Source: Arbacia lixula (lineage: Eukaryota; Echinodermata; Echinoidea; Arbacioida; Arbaciidae). Taken from it: a stretch of 64,000 nt of DNA. Positions 45,010 through 55,415 of the stretch are shown piece by piece (the first letter of the stretch is position 1; every line of letters starts with the position of its first letter). The DNA is taken from NCBI GenBank assembly GCA_963669155.1, contig OZ022596.1, positions 18,912,902 through 18,976,901 on the forward strand. The letters are read 5' to 3'. A program made the position numbers and the translations under genes. Under the pieces are notes generated by a model. That model searched no databases, was not told where the DNA came from, and saw only the letters and a program-made list of their open reading frames with translations.

Positions 45010-45580
45010 GAAATGTCACTGACACCTCCTGGGGTGTGACCCATCCCGAGTCTGGGGTTATCCCAAACTGCTGGGGTGTGAAAGGGGCATTAGTGCCTGT
45101 ATTGGATTGATGGATTTCCTAACATTGCGCTACCATGTAGATTAAAGCGCGGTTTAAAGTACTTGGGTGTTTCCCTGAGCCATTTTGGTGTGAATAGGGC
45201 ATTAGCGCCTGTATTAGATTGATGGATTACCTAACATTGTGCCATGCACATAATGGGCATATAAAAGTATTCCGGTGTTACCCCAATCCACGCGGGTGTG
45301 AAGAGGGCATTAGCATTTGTATTGGATTGATGGATTACTTAACATCGCGCCATGCAGATCGGGTGCGGGTTAAAGTTCTCCTGTGCTACCGTTAACCACT
45401 TAGATGTGAATAGGGCATCAGCGCCTGTATTGGATGATGGATTACCTAACATCGCGTCATGCAGATAAGGTGCGGGGTAAGAAGTCTCCGGAGCTGCCCC
45501 ATCCCCCTTGGGTGCGAACGGGGCATTAGCTCCGGCTTGGATGATGGATTATCTAACATCGCGCTATGGGGAATCGGCCC
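45010..45580. repeat. ~108-bp tandem array, five units
   Basis: GGGCATTAG or variants occur at 45085, 45197, 45305, 45413 and 45521. Units contain GCCTGTATTGGATTGATGGA, TTACCTAACATCGCGCCATG, CAGAT and a GGTGTGAA segment. Periods are 108-112 and the last unit is the most diverged. Confidence 0.93.
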
Positions 45581-48500
45581 GGTAAAAAGAAACTCGCTTG
45601 GCCTAGTTTTAGGGGATTTCTCTTTATGGGATCGACCCAATTCAGCTTAAATCCACGGACGTGAATGTATTGGATTATGATACATCCGTTCTTTTTTGGC
45701 CCTTCTTTTTCAAGCGCTGCTTGGCCGCTTAAATGAATGGAGGAATTGACACTGTAGGATGTTTTAATTATACCTCGAAGTAGCCTTGGGCGAGAGAAGA
45801 CTCCGAGAAGAAAGTACACCTCATCCATTAACCCCGTCAATACCAGACAAATTGCTGGTCGAAAGGATATGCATGCATGCGTTACTGGTACTATGAGCTA
45901 CCAGCGGTGTGTAGAGAGTTAACCAGGCAGACCAGTGGAGTTGAATTGCATCGTCTTAGTGTGTGGGGGCTTCGGAAGATCAGCTCATATAATGTATCTG
46001 ACTGGAAGTTTTGAAGAAGTTATTTAAAGGGTAATATAATCTTAAGGAATAGAGGTGAATTGAGAGTTAAGAAATAGCTAGCCTGCAAATATAGATGCCC
46101 TCGTTATCCCAAGCAAAGCATGTTGGTTAGTTTATAAATCGGTCTATGTTGGAATACTGAATGTTTCTGTATAGTATATTACATTCTTATACCACATACA
46201 AAATTTATTCAGGTGAATTAAAGTAGTAAAATCACTCATAACAACAATATAAAAAATGTCTTTGAATTTCATTCTAATAAAGCTGAATAAACAGCTATTT
46301 TTGTCCTGCACAATGTTTCTCTATCACACATTCCTACAGCACATAGCCAATTTATCTAATAAAGTTGCTCACAACAACAATATCAAACATGCCTCTAAAC
46401 TTCATCAAAATATGCCTGAATAAACAGCTATTTTTTGCATGCAATTTGCTAAAAGTTTATTGAATTTTCATCGAACGCCAATTCTCACCTCCCCCGACTC
46501 GGACGCACGGCTTCTGTTGCCAACCCGATCGTCGGAGAAGCTCACGGTTTTGCGTTAACCTACTTCTCCACTCCACATTCCAACCCCACGTATCGGATTG
46601 TCGGGTCGTCTCCTCGCAAAAGTGTCAATTTGAGGAATATGTGAAATAGTGATTATTGGACGTCCCCAGGGGAGTTTTGAATGTCTCCGTGAAGTGAGGG
46701 AAAAGTGAAAGAAGGGGGGTTTGAGCGTGGGGTTCGTTTCGCTGATCGCTGCTGTGTTTGTGGCGTGTCGTGGCTGTTGCCTGCATTACGGGAATTGAAT
46801 TTGATTTCGAGCGTAGTTACACGCGAAGCTTCCGCATTCGTTTCTCTCCCTCTGTTGTGCTCATGCTTCGTGGAATGCTTCAGTGAGTGTGAAAAAGCTA
46901 GCAGACATCTCCAAGTTTTGCTCTGTAAAAGTGAAAGAAAAAATGTCTTTACATCTTCAAATCTTTCAAGAAAGAAATATGTTACAATGTGTAAGAACAA
47001 ATTGTGTTAAGTCTCTCAATACCATTTGCATGAAGATAATTGTTAAGCCAATGGGCTACCTGGTAATGTACATGTAAGGGTTAAGAAAATGTTTGAAAAC
47101 AAACTTTCATCAAGGCAAAAGAAAATTTGTGGTGTGCATACACACATTGAATACATTGACGTTTGTTAGATGTAAAAAGGTATTTTCAGGAATAGAAACC
47201 ACAATTGTTTTTTTTCTTTAAAAAAAAAATGTATTGGTACCTGTTGTAGTATTGCTCAAATGGCTTGGAATATACAGTTACTGTGTCATAAAATATTCTT
47301 CAAAGGTTAGTGAATTAATCTACAACCTAGAAAACACATAACTAAGAAATAGAATTATTAAAGAAATGAATGAGTATTCAAATGAATAAACATGAAAGAT
47401 ATTAAGTTATGCAATGCTTAAACCTCTCAGTCACTAACATTGATAGTGTCATGTCAAATCCAGCACAATATATTACCTATGGGACTGATAGAGTTAAAAC
47501 GGTATCAAGGTCTTCATTATTTTGTAGACACGTTGCTATTATGTCGTGTTCTTTCTGCAATCACTACGTACAAGCACTTCTGATGTGAAACCCTAGGCAA
47601 CTCTACAACACAGGGGTCATTTCTGGAGAAAACACTTCAAATTGAGCGTGTTGCCATGGTAACTTGTAACTGACTTGTCTGCTTCATCGCACCGTGTTAC
47701 GGCCAAAAGGCAAAAAGCCCTTGATTTTTGTCAATATCTGTCACTTCCATCTTGTGTCAGCCCTTGACTGTAAATCACTTAGGCGTACGGTTATTGCCCG
47801 TAAAAGGTGAAAACTAGTGTGCAATTTGTTGAAAGCTGAAAGTAACGACCATTATAACCCATTGTACGTTATTGTCAGGTGAGACGTAATATTGAAAATA
47901 CAGAGCTCTTGCGTAGAGTGGGAGATCAAAGTGCTCGTGCACTTCTTGAAAGAAAACTCGCGACACACAAAAAAAGATTCACAATGATACAAATACGATT
48001 AATATATATGGCTTAATGGGTGTTAGTTCATAATAGTGCATTTGTTTGTATTCAATAAATTGTAAATCAATGAAATAGTAATTTATTGATATTCTGGGTA
48101 GTCTGAGTTTCAGAATACCAGGTCAGTTTATTGCTACATGTTGCCCTTTACGTGTTGAGCAAAATGCTGCTCTATGGGATTTGTGTGCATTTTATAGAGA
48201 AAAAAATACCAGTGGCTACCTTTTATATTCACATAATAATCATTTTCAGACTAGTCATACATCCATCTCATGTACATTGAAAATACCCCCCCCCCCCTCC
48301 CCACCCCGCCCCCTTCCTTAATAGCTGGTAAAAGTGATTCACAGAAATACAAAGACACTCTCTGTTGAGAATGTAATGCTTTGATCAAGTTTATGGCTGA
48401 TTTTAACCCTTTGTGTGCCAGATATATTGCTGCTCTATGTGTATTACGTCACAAAAAAAAAGGTATGTGTTGCTCGCAAAGAGTTACCACTTCAAGTGCC

Positions 48501-48785
48501 ATTGTCAAATTTGTAAATTTGGCATTGGGTACTTCAGAATTTCATAAAGAATGTGTGTTTTTGTGGCAGAGAAGGAGTTAAGATGCTATGATGCTAACCA
48601 ACCGTGTAGTGTTGAATTATCGCGCCACGTGAGGGCAGCACACTACGTCATACTGATAATAGTGTGCTTGCTTGATTAGCAATTAACCTCTACCCATCAT
48701 GCACCCTGATATCCCAGCATGCTTCACAGCTCCCTGCGGCGTGCGGGGACATAAGTAACATACTGCGGAAGCAAACTTCATTATA
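45581..48785. other. Unique non-coding DNA including a CpG-rich block
   Basis: 46450-46900 is non-repetitive and CpG-dense compared with its flanks. The overlapping opposite frames there (46653-47010) have no recognisable domain. Type-K relics lie near 48140-48205 and 48404-48582, the latter containing CTTTGTGTGCCAGATATATT and GGAGTTAAG. A C-run is at 48287-48297. No gene was recognised. Confidence 0.4.
47650..47663. promoter_or_regulatory. RFX X-box-like site
   Basis: GTTGCCATGGTAAC fits the X-box pattern GTNRCC(0-3)RGYAAC with one half perfect. It stands in unique sequence not assigned to a MITE. Binding is not shown. Confidence 0.4.
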
Positions 48786-49225
48786 TAGTCTAGGTTCCAA
48801 GCTGTTAGCAGTGCTGCAAAGTTTCCCTGATTTGGTAGGAGACTTCCTGAAAATAGACCAATATTACTACTTTAGACTTCATCACATCACCCACATCACA
48901 TCACCCAATCTTCCTGATTATTGATAGATTATTGCCATTAGGTTGTATGCATTTGATAGACATTTCCCTGATTTTTGCTGGAATTTTCTCCAAATTTCAC
49001 TGATTGTTGAAATTCAATGTTGGTAGCTCTGTGTTAAAAAAGTTTTGATTCAAAGTTGAGAAGTAGAGTTTGGATTCATAAGACACTTTTTCATCCTCTT
49101 TTCTCTATCTATTCCTGTTTGGTTGAGGTAGAGAGGGAATTGAGAATGATTAGTCTACTGCAGCCAGACCCCTTCATTCAATAGTTAGGCTTAGAAAAAT
49201 GCCCAACAGACTGGCAGCTAGGCTA
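48786..49225 (-). mobile_element. Family D element split by family E
   Basis: The outer parts are D: TAGTCTAGGTTCCAAGCTGT at the left, then after the insertion GTAGAGTTTGGATTCATAAG, GAGAATGATTAGTCTACTGC, AGCCAGACCCCTTCATTC and CTGGCAGCTAGGCTA. CTTCATTA lies just outside both ends (48777-48784, 49227-49234), a likely target duplication of the D insertion. Confidence 0.88.
48809..49031. mobile_element. Family E MITE, copy 2, nested inside D
   Basis: The ends CAGTGCTGCAAAG and GTTGGTAGCTCTG match the inverted ends at 29055. The left flank TGTTAG (48803-48808) and right flank TGTTAA (49032-49037) agree at five of six, as expected for a 6-bp target duplication. A short duplication CATCACATCACC sits inside, near 48880-48905. 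Confidence 0.88.
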
Positions 49226-49403
49226 GCTTCATTAAAGCTCCTATTTTGTCGCACGCTGAGCGGTGAAAACCAGACAGTTTTCTTTTTGAGTTGCTGAAGT
49301 GAAACTGGAGAAACCCAGGGCGATATTTGACAAGCATCATCATGCTGTGATACATCTTGCTCTTCTCTCTACATAATTTTCATCATTCCTGAACATACAC
49401 TTT
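49226..49403. other. Short unique interval
   Basis: About 180 bp between D and G without a recognisable feature. Confidence 0.4.
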
Positions 49404-50040
49404 TTAAAGGGAAAGTCCACAGTAGGGGCATCTTTATTAGCCCGATGTGGGCGAAATAGCGAGCTTGTTCTGATTAGGTTAGCTAGCCAGATCACGAACT
49501 AGCTAGGTATTTGCGTCTTCATTAGCCAGATCAGGCAAAATAGCTCGCTATTTGGTCAAGAAAATTTCCCAAGAAATCTTGGGCTAGATGGAGCTAGCTC
49601 GGAGCGTCTTCATTAGCCTGAAAATTTCTCGATCCCAGCATGCATCAGCGCCCATTGTTTACGTAATAGGTTTTTATACGTGTGTGCATGCGAGCTCACA
49701 ACCGAAGCCATGCGGTCATGGCCTATTCCAGTCGCACAGTGCTGGTATGTGCGAAACTCAGAATAATTTGTGCAACCCAGCTCGAGCTTACGTATCCCGA
49801 GTTTCGAGGTAATGAAGACGCGATTGCAACTTCAGGCTAGTTCCCCGGATCAGCAAAATAGCTCACTATTTCTTCTGATCGGGCTAATGAAGACACACCT
49901 AATGAATCTAAGTTGGTTTTCATTACCGTATAGCACAAGAATTAAACCAACATACAAGCGAAGGTTAGGCGAAATCCGTCGAAGGATAAGAATGTTATGA
50001 CTTTTAAACCCATAGCTCACAGTTAGATTTTTAGGGGGAA
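49404..50040 (+). mobile_element. Family G element split by a TIR element
   Basis: The left stub TTTTTAAAGGGAAAGTCCAC (49402-49421) is G. G resumes near 49904 with ATCTAAGTTGGTTTTCATTA, GGCGAAATCCGTCGAAGGAT and AAGAATGTTATGAC. The intervening ~475 bp is a separate element. Confidence 0.75.
49425..49899. mobile_element. TIR element (family I2) nested in G
   Basis: The left end GGGGCATCTTTATTAGCCCG and the right end CGGGCTAATGAAGACACACC are inverted; the match continues into ATAGCGAGCT and AGCTCACTAT. TA flanks both sides. The core motif CTTCATTAGCC is repeated again at 49520 and 49609, and ATAGCTCGCTATTT is a palindromic variant. No transposase is encoded. Confidence 0.85.
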
Positions 50041-50244
50041 CCCTGGCCGAGTTGGGGTGTCCAAATTTGCCTTGGAAGTACAGTAACCAAATGGGTGTGG
50101 CTTAATTACACCCGACTTTAAATTTTAAGTTTATTCATAGCCTGTTGTATATTGCTCGTATAGCACATTACGCAGGACTTGTTAGTATCTGAGCAGAGAA
50201 AACCCTGAAAGAAGGGCTTGATGTTTTAATTCAACATTTAGTGT

Positions 50245-50735
50245 TAATAGAGATTAATTGTGAGATGTAAAACGGTCTTTGGATGAGTGGATAGGGTGTT
50301 GGATGTGAATTGGGCCGTTTAGGATGCGGGGTATGCTGAAGAGAATCAATGTTAGTGAATTTGACAATTCCTGTCTAGATTAATTCTGAGATGTAAAATG
50401 GTCTTTGAGTGAGTGGATAGATAGCCTAATGTGAATAGATTCATTGAGGACGCCGGGTATACTGAAGAGAATTAATGTTGTGTTAGTGAATTTGACCATT
50501 CCTGTCCAGATTAATTCTGAAATGTGAAATAGTAATTGGATGAGTGGATAGGGTGTTGGATGTGAAGTGGGCCATTGAGGATATGGGGTATACTGAAGAG
50601 AATCAATGTAAGTGAATTTGACAATTCCTGTCCAGATATATCTGAGATGTGAAATAGTATTTGGATGATTGGATAGGGTGTTGGATATGAAGAGGGCCAA
50701 TGAGGATGCGAGGTATACTGAAGAGAATGACTGTT
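50245..50735. repeat. ~124-bp tandem array, four units
   Basis: TGAGATGTAAAA or variants occur at 50271, 50397, 50518 and 50643. Units contain GGATGAGTGGATAGGGTGTT, GGATGTGAA, GGGCCATTGAGGAT, GGTATACTGAAGAGAATCAA, GTGAATTTGACAATTCCTG and TCCAGAT. Minus-strand frames of 141 and 82 codons follow the repeat and have no independent support. Confidence 0.93.
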
Positions 50736-50804
50736 TGCTCGGTAAGTCGTCCTTGTCAATTAGATGATTCCTGCCCATCAATCTGCCCAAGAAACAATCT
50801 CTCA

Positions 50805-51135
50805 CAACGATGGGGGGAAGGTAGGAGGAAGGGAGAAAGGGAAGATGGTAGGAAGAGAGTGACGATTGGAGAAGGTAGGGAAGATAGGATGAAGGAAATA
50901 TAGGGAGGACGGGAAGATGGAAGGAGGGAAGATTGGATGAAGGAAATATAGGGAGGATAGGAAGATGGAAGGAGGGGAGATTGGATGAAGGAAATATAGG
51001 GAGGATGGGAAGATGGAAGGGGGGACGATTGGATGAAGGAAATATAGGGAGGATGGAAAGATGGAAGGAGAGAAGATTGGATGAAGGAAAGGATGGAGGA
51101 TGGAAGGAAGAGAGGATGAAAGGAAGATAGAAGGG
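50805..51135. repeat. 48-bp purine minisatellite
   Basis: GATGAAGGAAATATAGGGAG repeats at 50889, 50937, 50986 and 51033, with a shorter fifth unit at 51081. Units also contain GGGAAGATGGAAGGAGG and GATTG. The period is divisible by three, so one 65-codon frame stays open by construction. Confidence 0.93.
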
Positions 51136-51230
51136 TGAAATGATGATAATGATAATACTAATGATACTGTATGTTAATTACAATAATACAAAATGGTTCT
51201 TACATACCTCATTTTACATCAGTAAAAGTC

Positions 51231-51231
<1 letters not shown>

Positions 51232-51266
<35 letters not shown>
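51232..51266. repeat. (AAGT)n microsatellite
   Basis: Eight AAGT units. GTAAGT strings inside are microsatellite and are not splice donors. Confidence 0.95.
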
Positions 51267-51267
<1 letters not shown>

Positions 51268-51639
51268 AAAAACGCTTCTAAAGAACGTCACACCAGCATT
51301 TTAGTTAAAAGGAAACCACATTTGGGGGAGAAAACCACATTATTTGCCTCATTTACAGCAAAGATTGCAAGAAAGGTATTAGAATTCTTAGCTCCAGATA
51401 AAGATCTTGCAGGTCCATCTGTCTCTGGTTTGGGGCCAGGGTGGAACCCAAGGCTAGCCTAATGGAATCAATCTTTTGTCATTTCCTAGTTCATGGCCCA
51501 GATATTGTTTCTACAATTGAGCGTGGTGGTGATGGGGTGGGGTGAGGGGGGGGGGGGGGGTAGAAGCCTAAAAGTGTTAGGTTACCATGGGGGTGGGGTG
51601 TAGTACCCTGCTATATGTTGTGTACTTGTTTGTGTTAAA
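51267..51639. other. Unique non-coding DNA with a poly-G run
   Basis: A G-run lies at 51547-51560. GGGGTGGGGTG occurs on both sides of it. No gene. Confidence 0.4.
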
Positions 51640-51950
51640 ATGTCCCAGTTTAAAAAAATAATAAATACTCTCTGACTAAACTGTATTTGATTTATCACCA
51701 AATACATGTTTTTTACATACACATTTCTATTTAAAAAAAATTATTTAAAAAAACAGAAAGAGGGCAATAAATGGAATCATATGTACAACGCACAACAAGT
51801 GGGGAGAGTGCTGGCAAGTGACATCACAAATCTAAACTTTGAAAAGTCATACTTTAACTTTCTCCTTCTTTGACAGATTCTTGTCAATCCCTCACTGATA
51901 TGTTGTTCTCATATTTCTGCTATAATTGCAACCAATTTTGATTAAGGATG
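51640..51950 (-). mobile_element. Diverged family G element, reverse
   Basis: GGAATCATATGTACAACGCAC, GAGAGTGCTGGCAAGTGACATC and TTGACAGATTCTTGTCAATCC resemble the inverted internal order of G (GATTCCATA, GTTGTGTGC, GTGACGTCA, GGATTTTCGTC). The ends are not clear. Confidence 0.45.
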
Positions 51951-52029
51951 TGCCTTCCTGCTATATCATAATTTGTGTATCTTGGTTGGAATGAACCTAT
52001 GATGCTCTAATAAAAGAGAATAGACGCCC

Positions 52030-52690
52030 TATCATAATACAGAATGGGATTGGGAGGGGTATAATAAGTGGTGGTGGTGGTGGTGGTAGGGAGGGGGGGG
52101 GGCGGGGCTTGTAGAGACGTGATGAGATATGATAACCCCCTAGCATATCTAAAGGTCAAAGGTTATACAAAGGTTAAACCTGTTCTGAAATTCCTATTCC
52201 ATATTTTTCACTCGTGTGATTTTAGTTCTCCATTTTACTTTTTTTCTTTTGTTTCTTTGGGAGGGGTACAAGTGGTGGTGGTGGTAATGGTGGTAATGGT
52301 GGTTGGGAGGGAAGAGGGGGAGGGATTGTAGAGACGTGATGAGATATGGCAACAAATACAATAGGGACTTGGTGAGGAAGTGAAATATTCGATTATATAG
52401 CTCAGATCCTGCCATGCATTTGATTTACCTCGATGGGAACTGGTGACAGATATGCAGCCCGAAAAACAACTCAATTATAAAAAAGTGCAAAAATATGAGA
52501 TGGGATGTGTGTTCCCTTTCGTGTCATAAGCTCTGCCCCATACAGTTGAATAACCCCCTAGAGTAGCTGAAGGTCAGAGGTTATACAAAGGTTAAACCTG
52601 TTCTGAAATTAATATTCCATATTTTGCACTGGTGTGATTTGAGTTCTCAGTTCTTTGTTTTACAACCCGGAACCGGGGCTTGATGGGTTT
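52030..52690. repeat. Partial duplication with TGG repeats
   Basis: GGTGGTGGTGGT blocks at 52070 and 52273 are each followed by a G-rich segment and GTAGAGACGTGATGAGATAT. Separately, GGTTATACAAAGGTTAAACC plus TGTTCTGAAATT occurs at 52162 and 52580. Together they imply an unequal, rearranged duplication of about 200 and 420 bp. Confidence 0.8.
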
Positions 52691-53378
52691 TGTTTGGTAT
52701 GACAACCATGTGTGTATGCCTTCTGTATTTCTAACAATATCCCTTTGAAGTCGGACATAACATGCAGCTTAGTTTTATTTCTGCAGTCAGCAGTCTTATA
52801 ACTTTTTTTGTTCACATGGATCTTTTTTCACTTTGCGGGGCTGTATTGTGGTGAGCTCCCATGCATTATTTTTTCACTGGACCCAGCAATAGGTTTTTTA
52901 TGGTTTGACTATGTTTAAAATGCCACACATCCTTTCATTCATGTGTATTGACCAAAATAAGACAAACATTCAGTGTCATTCACACATTTTCTTTGTTAGA
53001 TCTGTCTAGAATTTCTGTTCCGTATTGACGTCTCGTGGGATAGCTGTAATACATTTTGACATTGAAACACCAAACAATAGAATTAATCCCCTATTGGTGT
53101 CAAAATACACCCCCTTTACCCCTCTTCCATGGTGTTGACTTTAAGCTCAGGGGGTCCAGAATGAAAACAAGTGTTGTAACACAATTTGCGAAGAAAACAA
53201 ACTCGGAGAGAAATCCATACAAATAAAACAGTTCTTGTGGCAGAACATGTGTCCACGATATAGCGGTGGTTTAGAAGGGCAAAGAGAAGTGGTGTTTGGA
53301 AAAATAGACTTAAATTAATGTGACCCTCGGTGAGGTGTGGGACGGGGTAGCAGATTTCAAAAGGTTTTTTTGCCGCTG
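52691..53378. other. Unique non-coding DNA
   Basis: No recognised gene. The 123-codon minus-strand frame (53116-53487) ends inside a transposon and has no recognised domain. Confidence 0.4.
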
Positions 53379-53970
53379 TAGCCTCAAATCCAGGCTGTTG
53401 GACATTACTAATCCAAACTGACAAAATAGAGTCTAGGGGCGTGTTTATCAACTCTTTTTTTGGTAGAATTAAGGTTTCCAATCGCATTTAAAAAAATTTA
53501 AACGCGTTTAAACGAGTTGATAAACGCAAAGGTGTTTTGATTGGGGGGTTTGGAAAGGTTTTTTGAAACACGCAAATTTGTACGATCCTAAACGCGTTTA
53601 ACGAGAAACGCGTTTAAACGAGAAACGCGTTTAAAGAAGCGATATAAACACAAAGCTGTTCTGAAACGCGTTTAAACTACGTGTTTTCGGTGACAAGGCC
53701 GGTTTTCGACTTGGGCGATCGAGTTGATAAACGCACCCTTTTTTTAAACGTGTTTGGAAACGCGTTTGGAACACGTTTAAATTTCTGAAAAGTTGATAAA
53801 CACGGCCTAGTACTATGAGACTAATCACTTTATCATTCTCCACTTTTCTAAATCTGTGGGGTTTTAATGGTAAGCTGGAGAAGATATTGAGAATGATTAG
53901 TCTACTGCTGCCAGACCCATTTATTGCATAGTTTGGTTTAAAAATGCACAACAGCCTGGAAACCAGGCTA
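53379..53970 (-). mobile_element. Family D element split by a TIR element
   Basis: The left part TAGCCTCAAATCCAGGCTGT to GAGTCTAG (53379-53436) and the right part from TAGTACTATGAGACTAATCA to CCTGGAAACCAGGCTA (53808-53970) together give a full D element. The inner 371 bp is a different family. Confidence 0.92.
53437..53807. mobile_element. TIR element (family I) with TAG duplication, nested in D
   Basis: The ends GGGCGTGTTTATCAACT and AGTTGATAAACACGGCC are inverted with one mismatch. TAG precedes (53434-53436) and follows (53808-53810). The interior is dominated by AAACGCGTTT, CGTTTAAACG and GAGTTGATAAACGC motifs in both orientations. 3-bp TSDs and GGSC-type ends recall PIF/Harbinger MITEs, but that is inference. 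Confidence 0.9.
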
Positions 53971-54040
53971 TTTTCACTGTGTAATGAGTAAATAATCTTC
54001 TTCTCTCTTGAGTTATTTTTTTGCAAAGCTTTCATTCAAT
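53971..54040. other. Short unique interval
   Basis: Nothing recognisable. Confidence 0.3.
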
Positions 54041-54236
54041 TTTATTTTGTGTCCCTTTTTACCGTTCTGGCAATTTTCAGGAAAAATTCAAAGTATAAGC
54101 AAAGTACCAACTTCCTTTTCATACTTTTAATATCCTGAAAAATATGATTTACAGGAGAAATCTTAAAGTATAAGCAAAGTACCAACTTCCTTTTTATACT
54201 TTTAATGTCCTGAAAAATATGATTTATGATCATTTT
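54041..54236. repeat. Two-unit ~75-bp tandem duplication
   Basis: AAGTATAAGCAAAGTACCAA, CTTCCTTTTCATACTTTTAA (or TTTTTATAC) and TCCTGAAAAATATGATTTA occur twice. The minus-strand 63-codon frame repeats the same segment. Confidence 0.92.
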
Positions 54237-54886
54237 GAGTCAGCTGATGTTTTGTTTTTATAGCGTGAGGGATGGCCCTGAGCTCATCATAATTAGGACA
54301 AAAAACTTCATTGGAATGAAGGCTGTGTGGACTGTATTTTGTGAGATTGGAGGAAGTTGGAATAAATCTTTCCTTGAGAATGTTTCAAGATGTTCAGTGT
54401 CCTGCAGCTCAAATGTAATTTCCGTTCCAATGTACCGTGAGATGGCGTTGACAGAATTATGGTGGGGAGTAGGGGGGGGGGGGGGGGGGGGGTGTGGGTT
54501 GGCAGAGAATGACAGACTAACATTGTATTATCAGATAAACCCTGGAATTGACTTTGTTGACTTTTCCGGAGAGTAGTTTTGCTCCCTCTCCAGCGACTAC
54601 TTGACCTCAAAACTGTAACTCAACTGAAAGAAGGAAAGTTTGTCGCTTTGTTTTTCCTGACGTGATTGTCTATTTGCTTTACTTGAAATTTACTGCCTGA
54701 ATGTTACAACAAATATGCCCCATGTTGGAATGTTGCTATTTATACATGTGGTTGAGATTGCTTGAGGGAATAAGCGACATGTTGCTCTATGATCACATTA
54801 GGTCTATTCCATTATCCTTTTCTCTTTACGCCAGAAGTCACTTTTAAATGTACGTCTTGGTAAAATAAAAGCCTTAAAAGATTTAC
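54237..54886. other. Unique non-coding DNA with a poly-G run
   Basis: A G-run is at 54471-54492. Overlapping frames on both strands near 54226-54610 are unsupported. Confidence 0.4.
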
Positions 54887-55415
54887 TTAAAGATTGTCAG
54901 TCCCTTTTGCAAGCTTAAAATTTGAAATCATCTATCACGATCGTCAATTGAAGAAAGTGTGATTCAAGACCATTTCTAAGAATATAGCATGTTGAAGCTT
55001 TTTGTATATGTAAAAAATTTCAGCCGTTAAATTTCAAACCGACTTTTTTCGTACCACGAAAAAAGTATTAGTCTTTGTTACAGTATCTATGTGGTTATTA
55101 TGCGTGTGTGAAATCCTAATTTTATGAGTAACTACCAAACTTTGGAGATGATTCCTTCTGAAGAACAATTTTTTTCATAATGCGTTTTATAATTTAATTA
55201 ACAGATTAATCAATAAAGCAGATATTTCAACACAAGCTGCTAAGAGCCTGGGGTAAAGACTATTAATCATACGTTGTTTACGTGCATTATTTGAATTTTA
55301 CACTACGTATCAGTTTCAAATTGTGAATATAGAGCTTGCTGACACTTCTCTATATGTTTTGCCAATGTTTCGACGGTTTTGTGGTGATCTGAAAAAGGGA
55401 CTGGCTGTCTTTAAG
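54887..55415 (+). mobile_element. Family B MITE copy 4
   Basis: It starts TTAAAGATTGTCAGTCCCTT and ends GGGACTGGCTGTCTTTAA, both bordered by TTAA. The internal order matches copies 2 and 3; the central stretch reads CGTACCACGAAAAAAG. The best preserved termini of the four copies are here. Confidence 0.93.

Noticed and set aside
50380-50805. 141-codon minus-strand frame with internal peptide repeats
   Set aside because: It follows the 124-bp array, and the period is not kept in frame; the repeated peptides are array sequence in different phases.
51232-51266. Strings of GTAAGT as splice donors
   Set aside because: They are units of an AAGT microsatellite.
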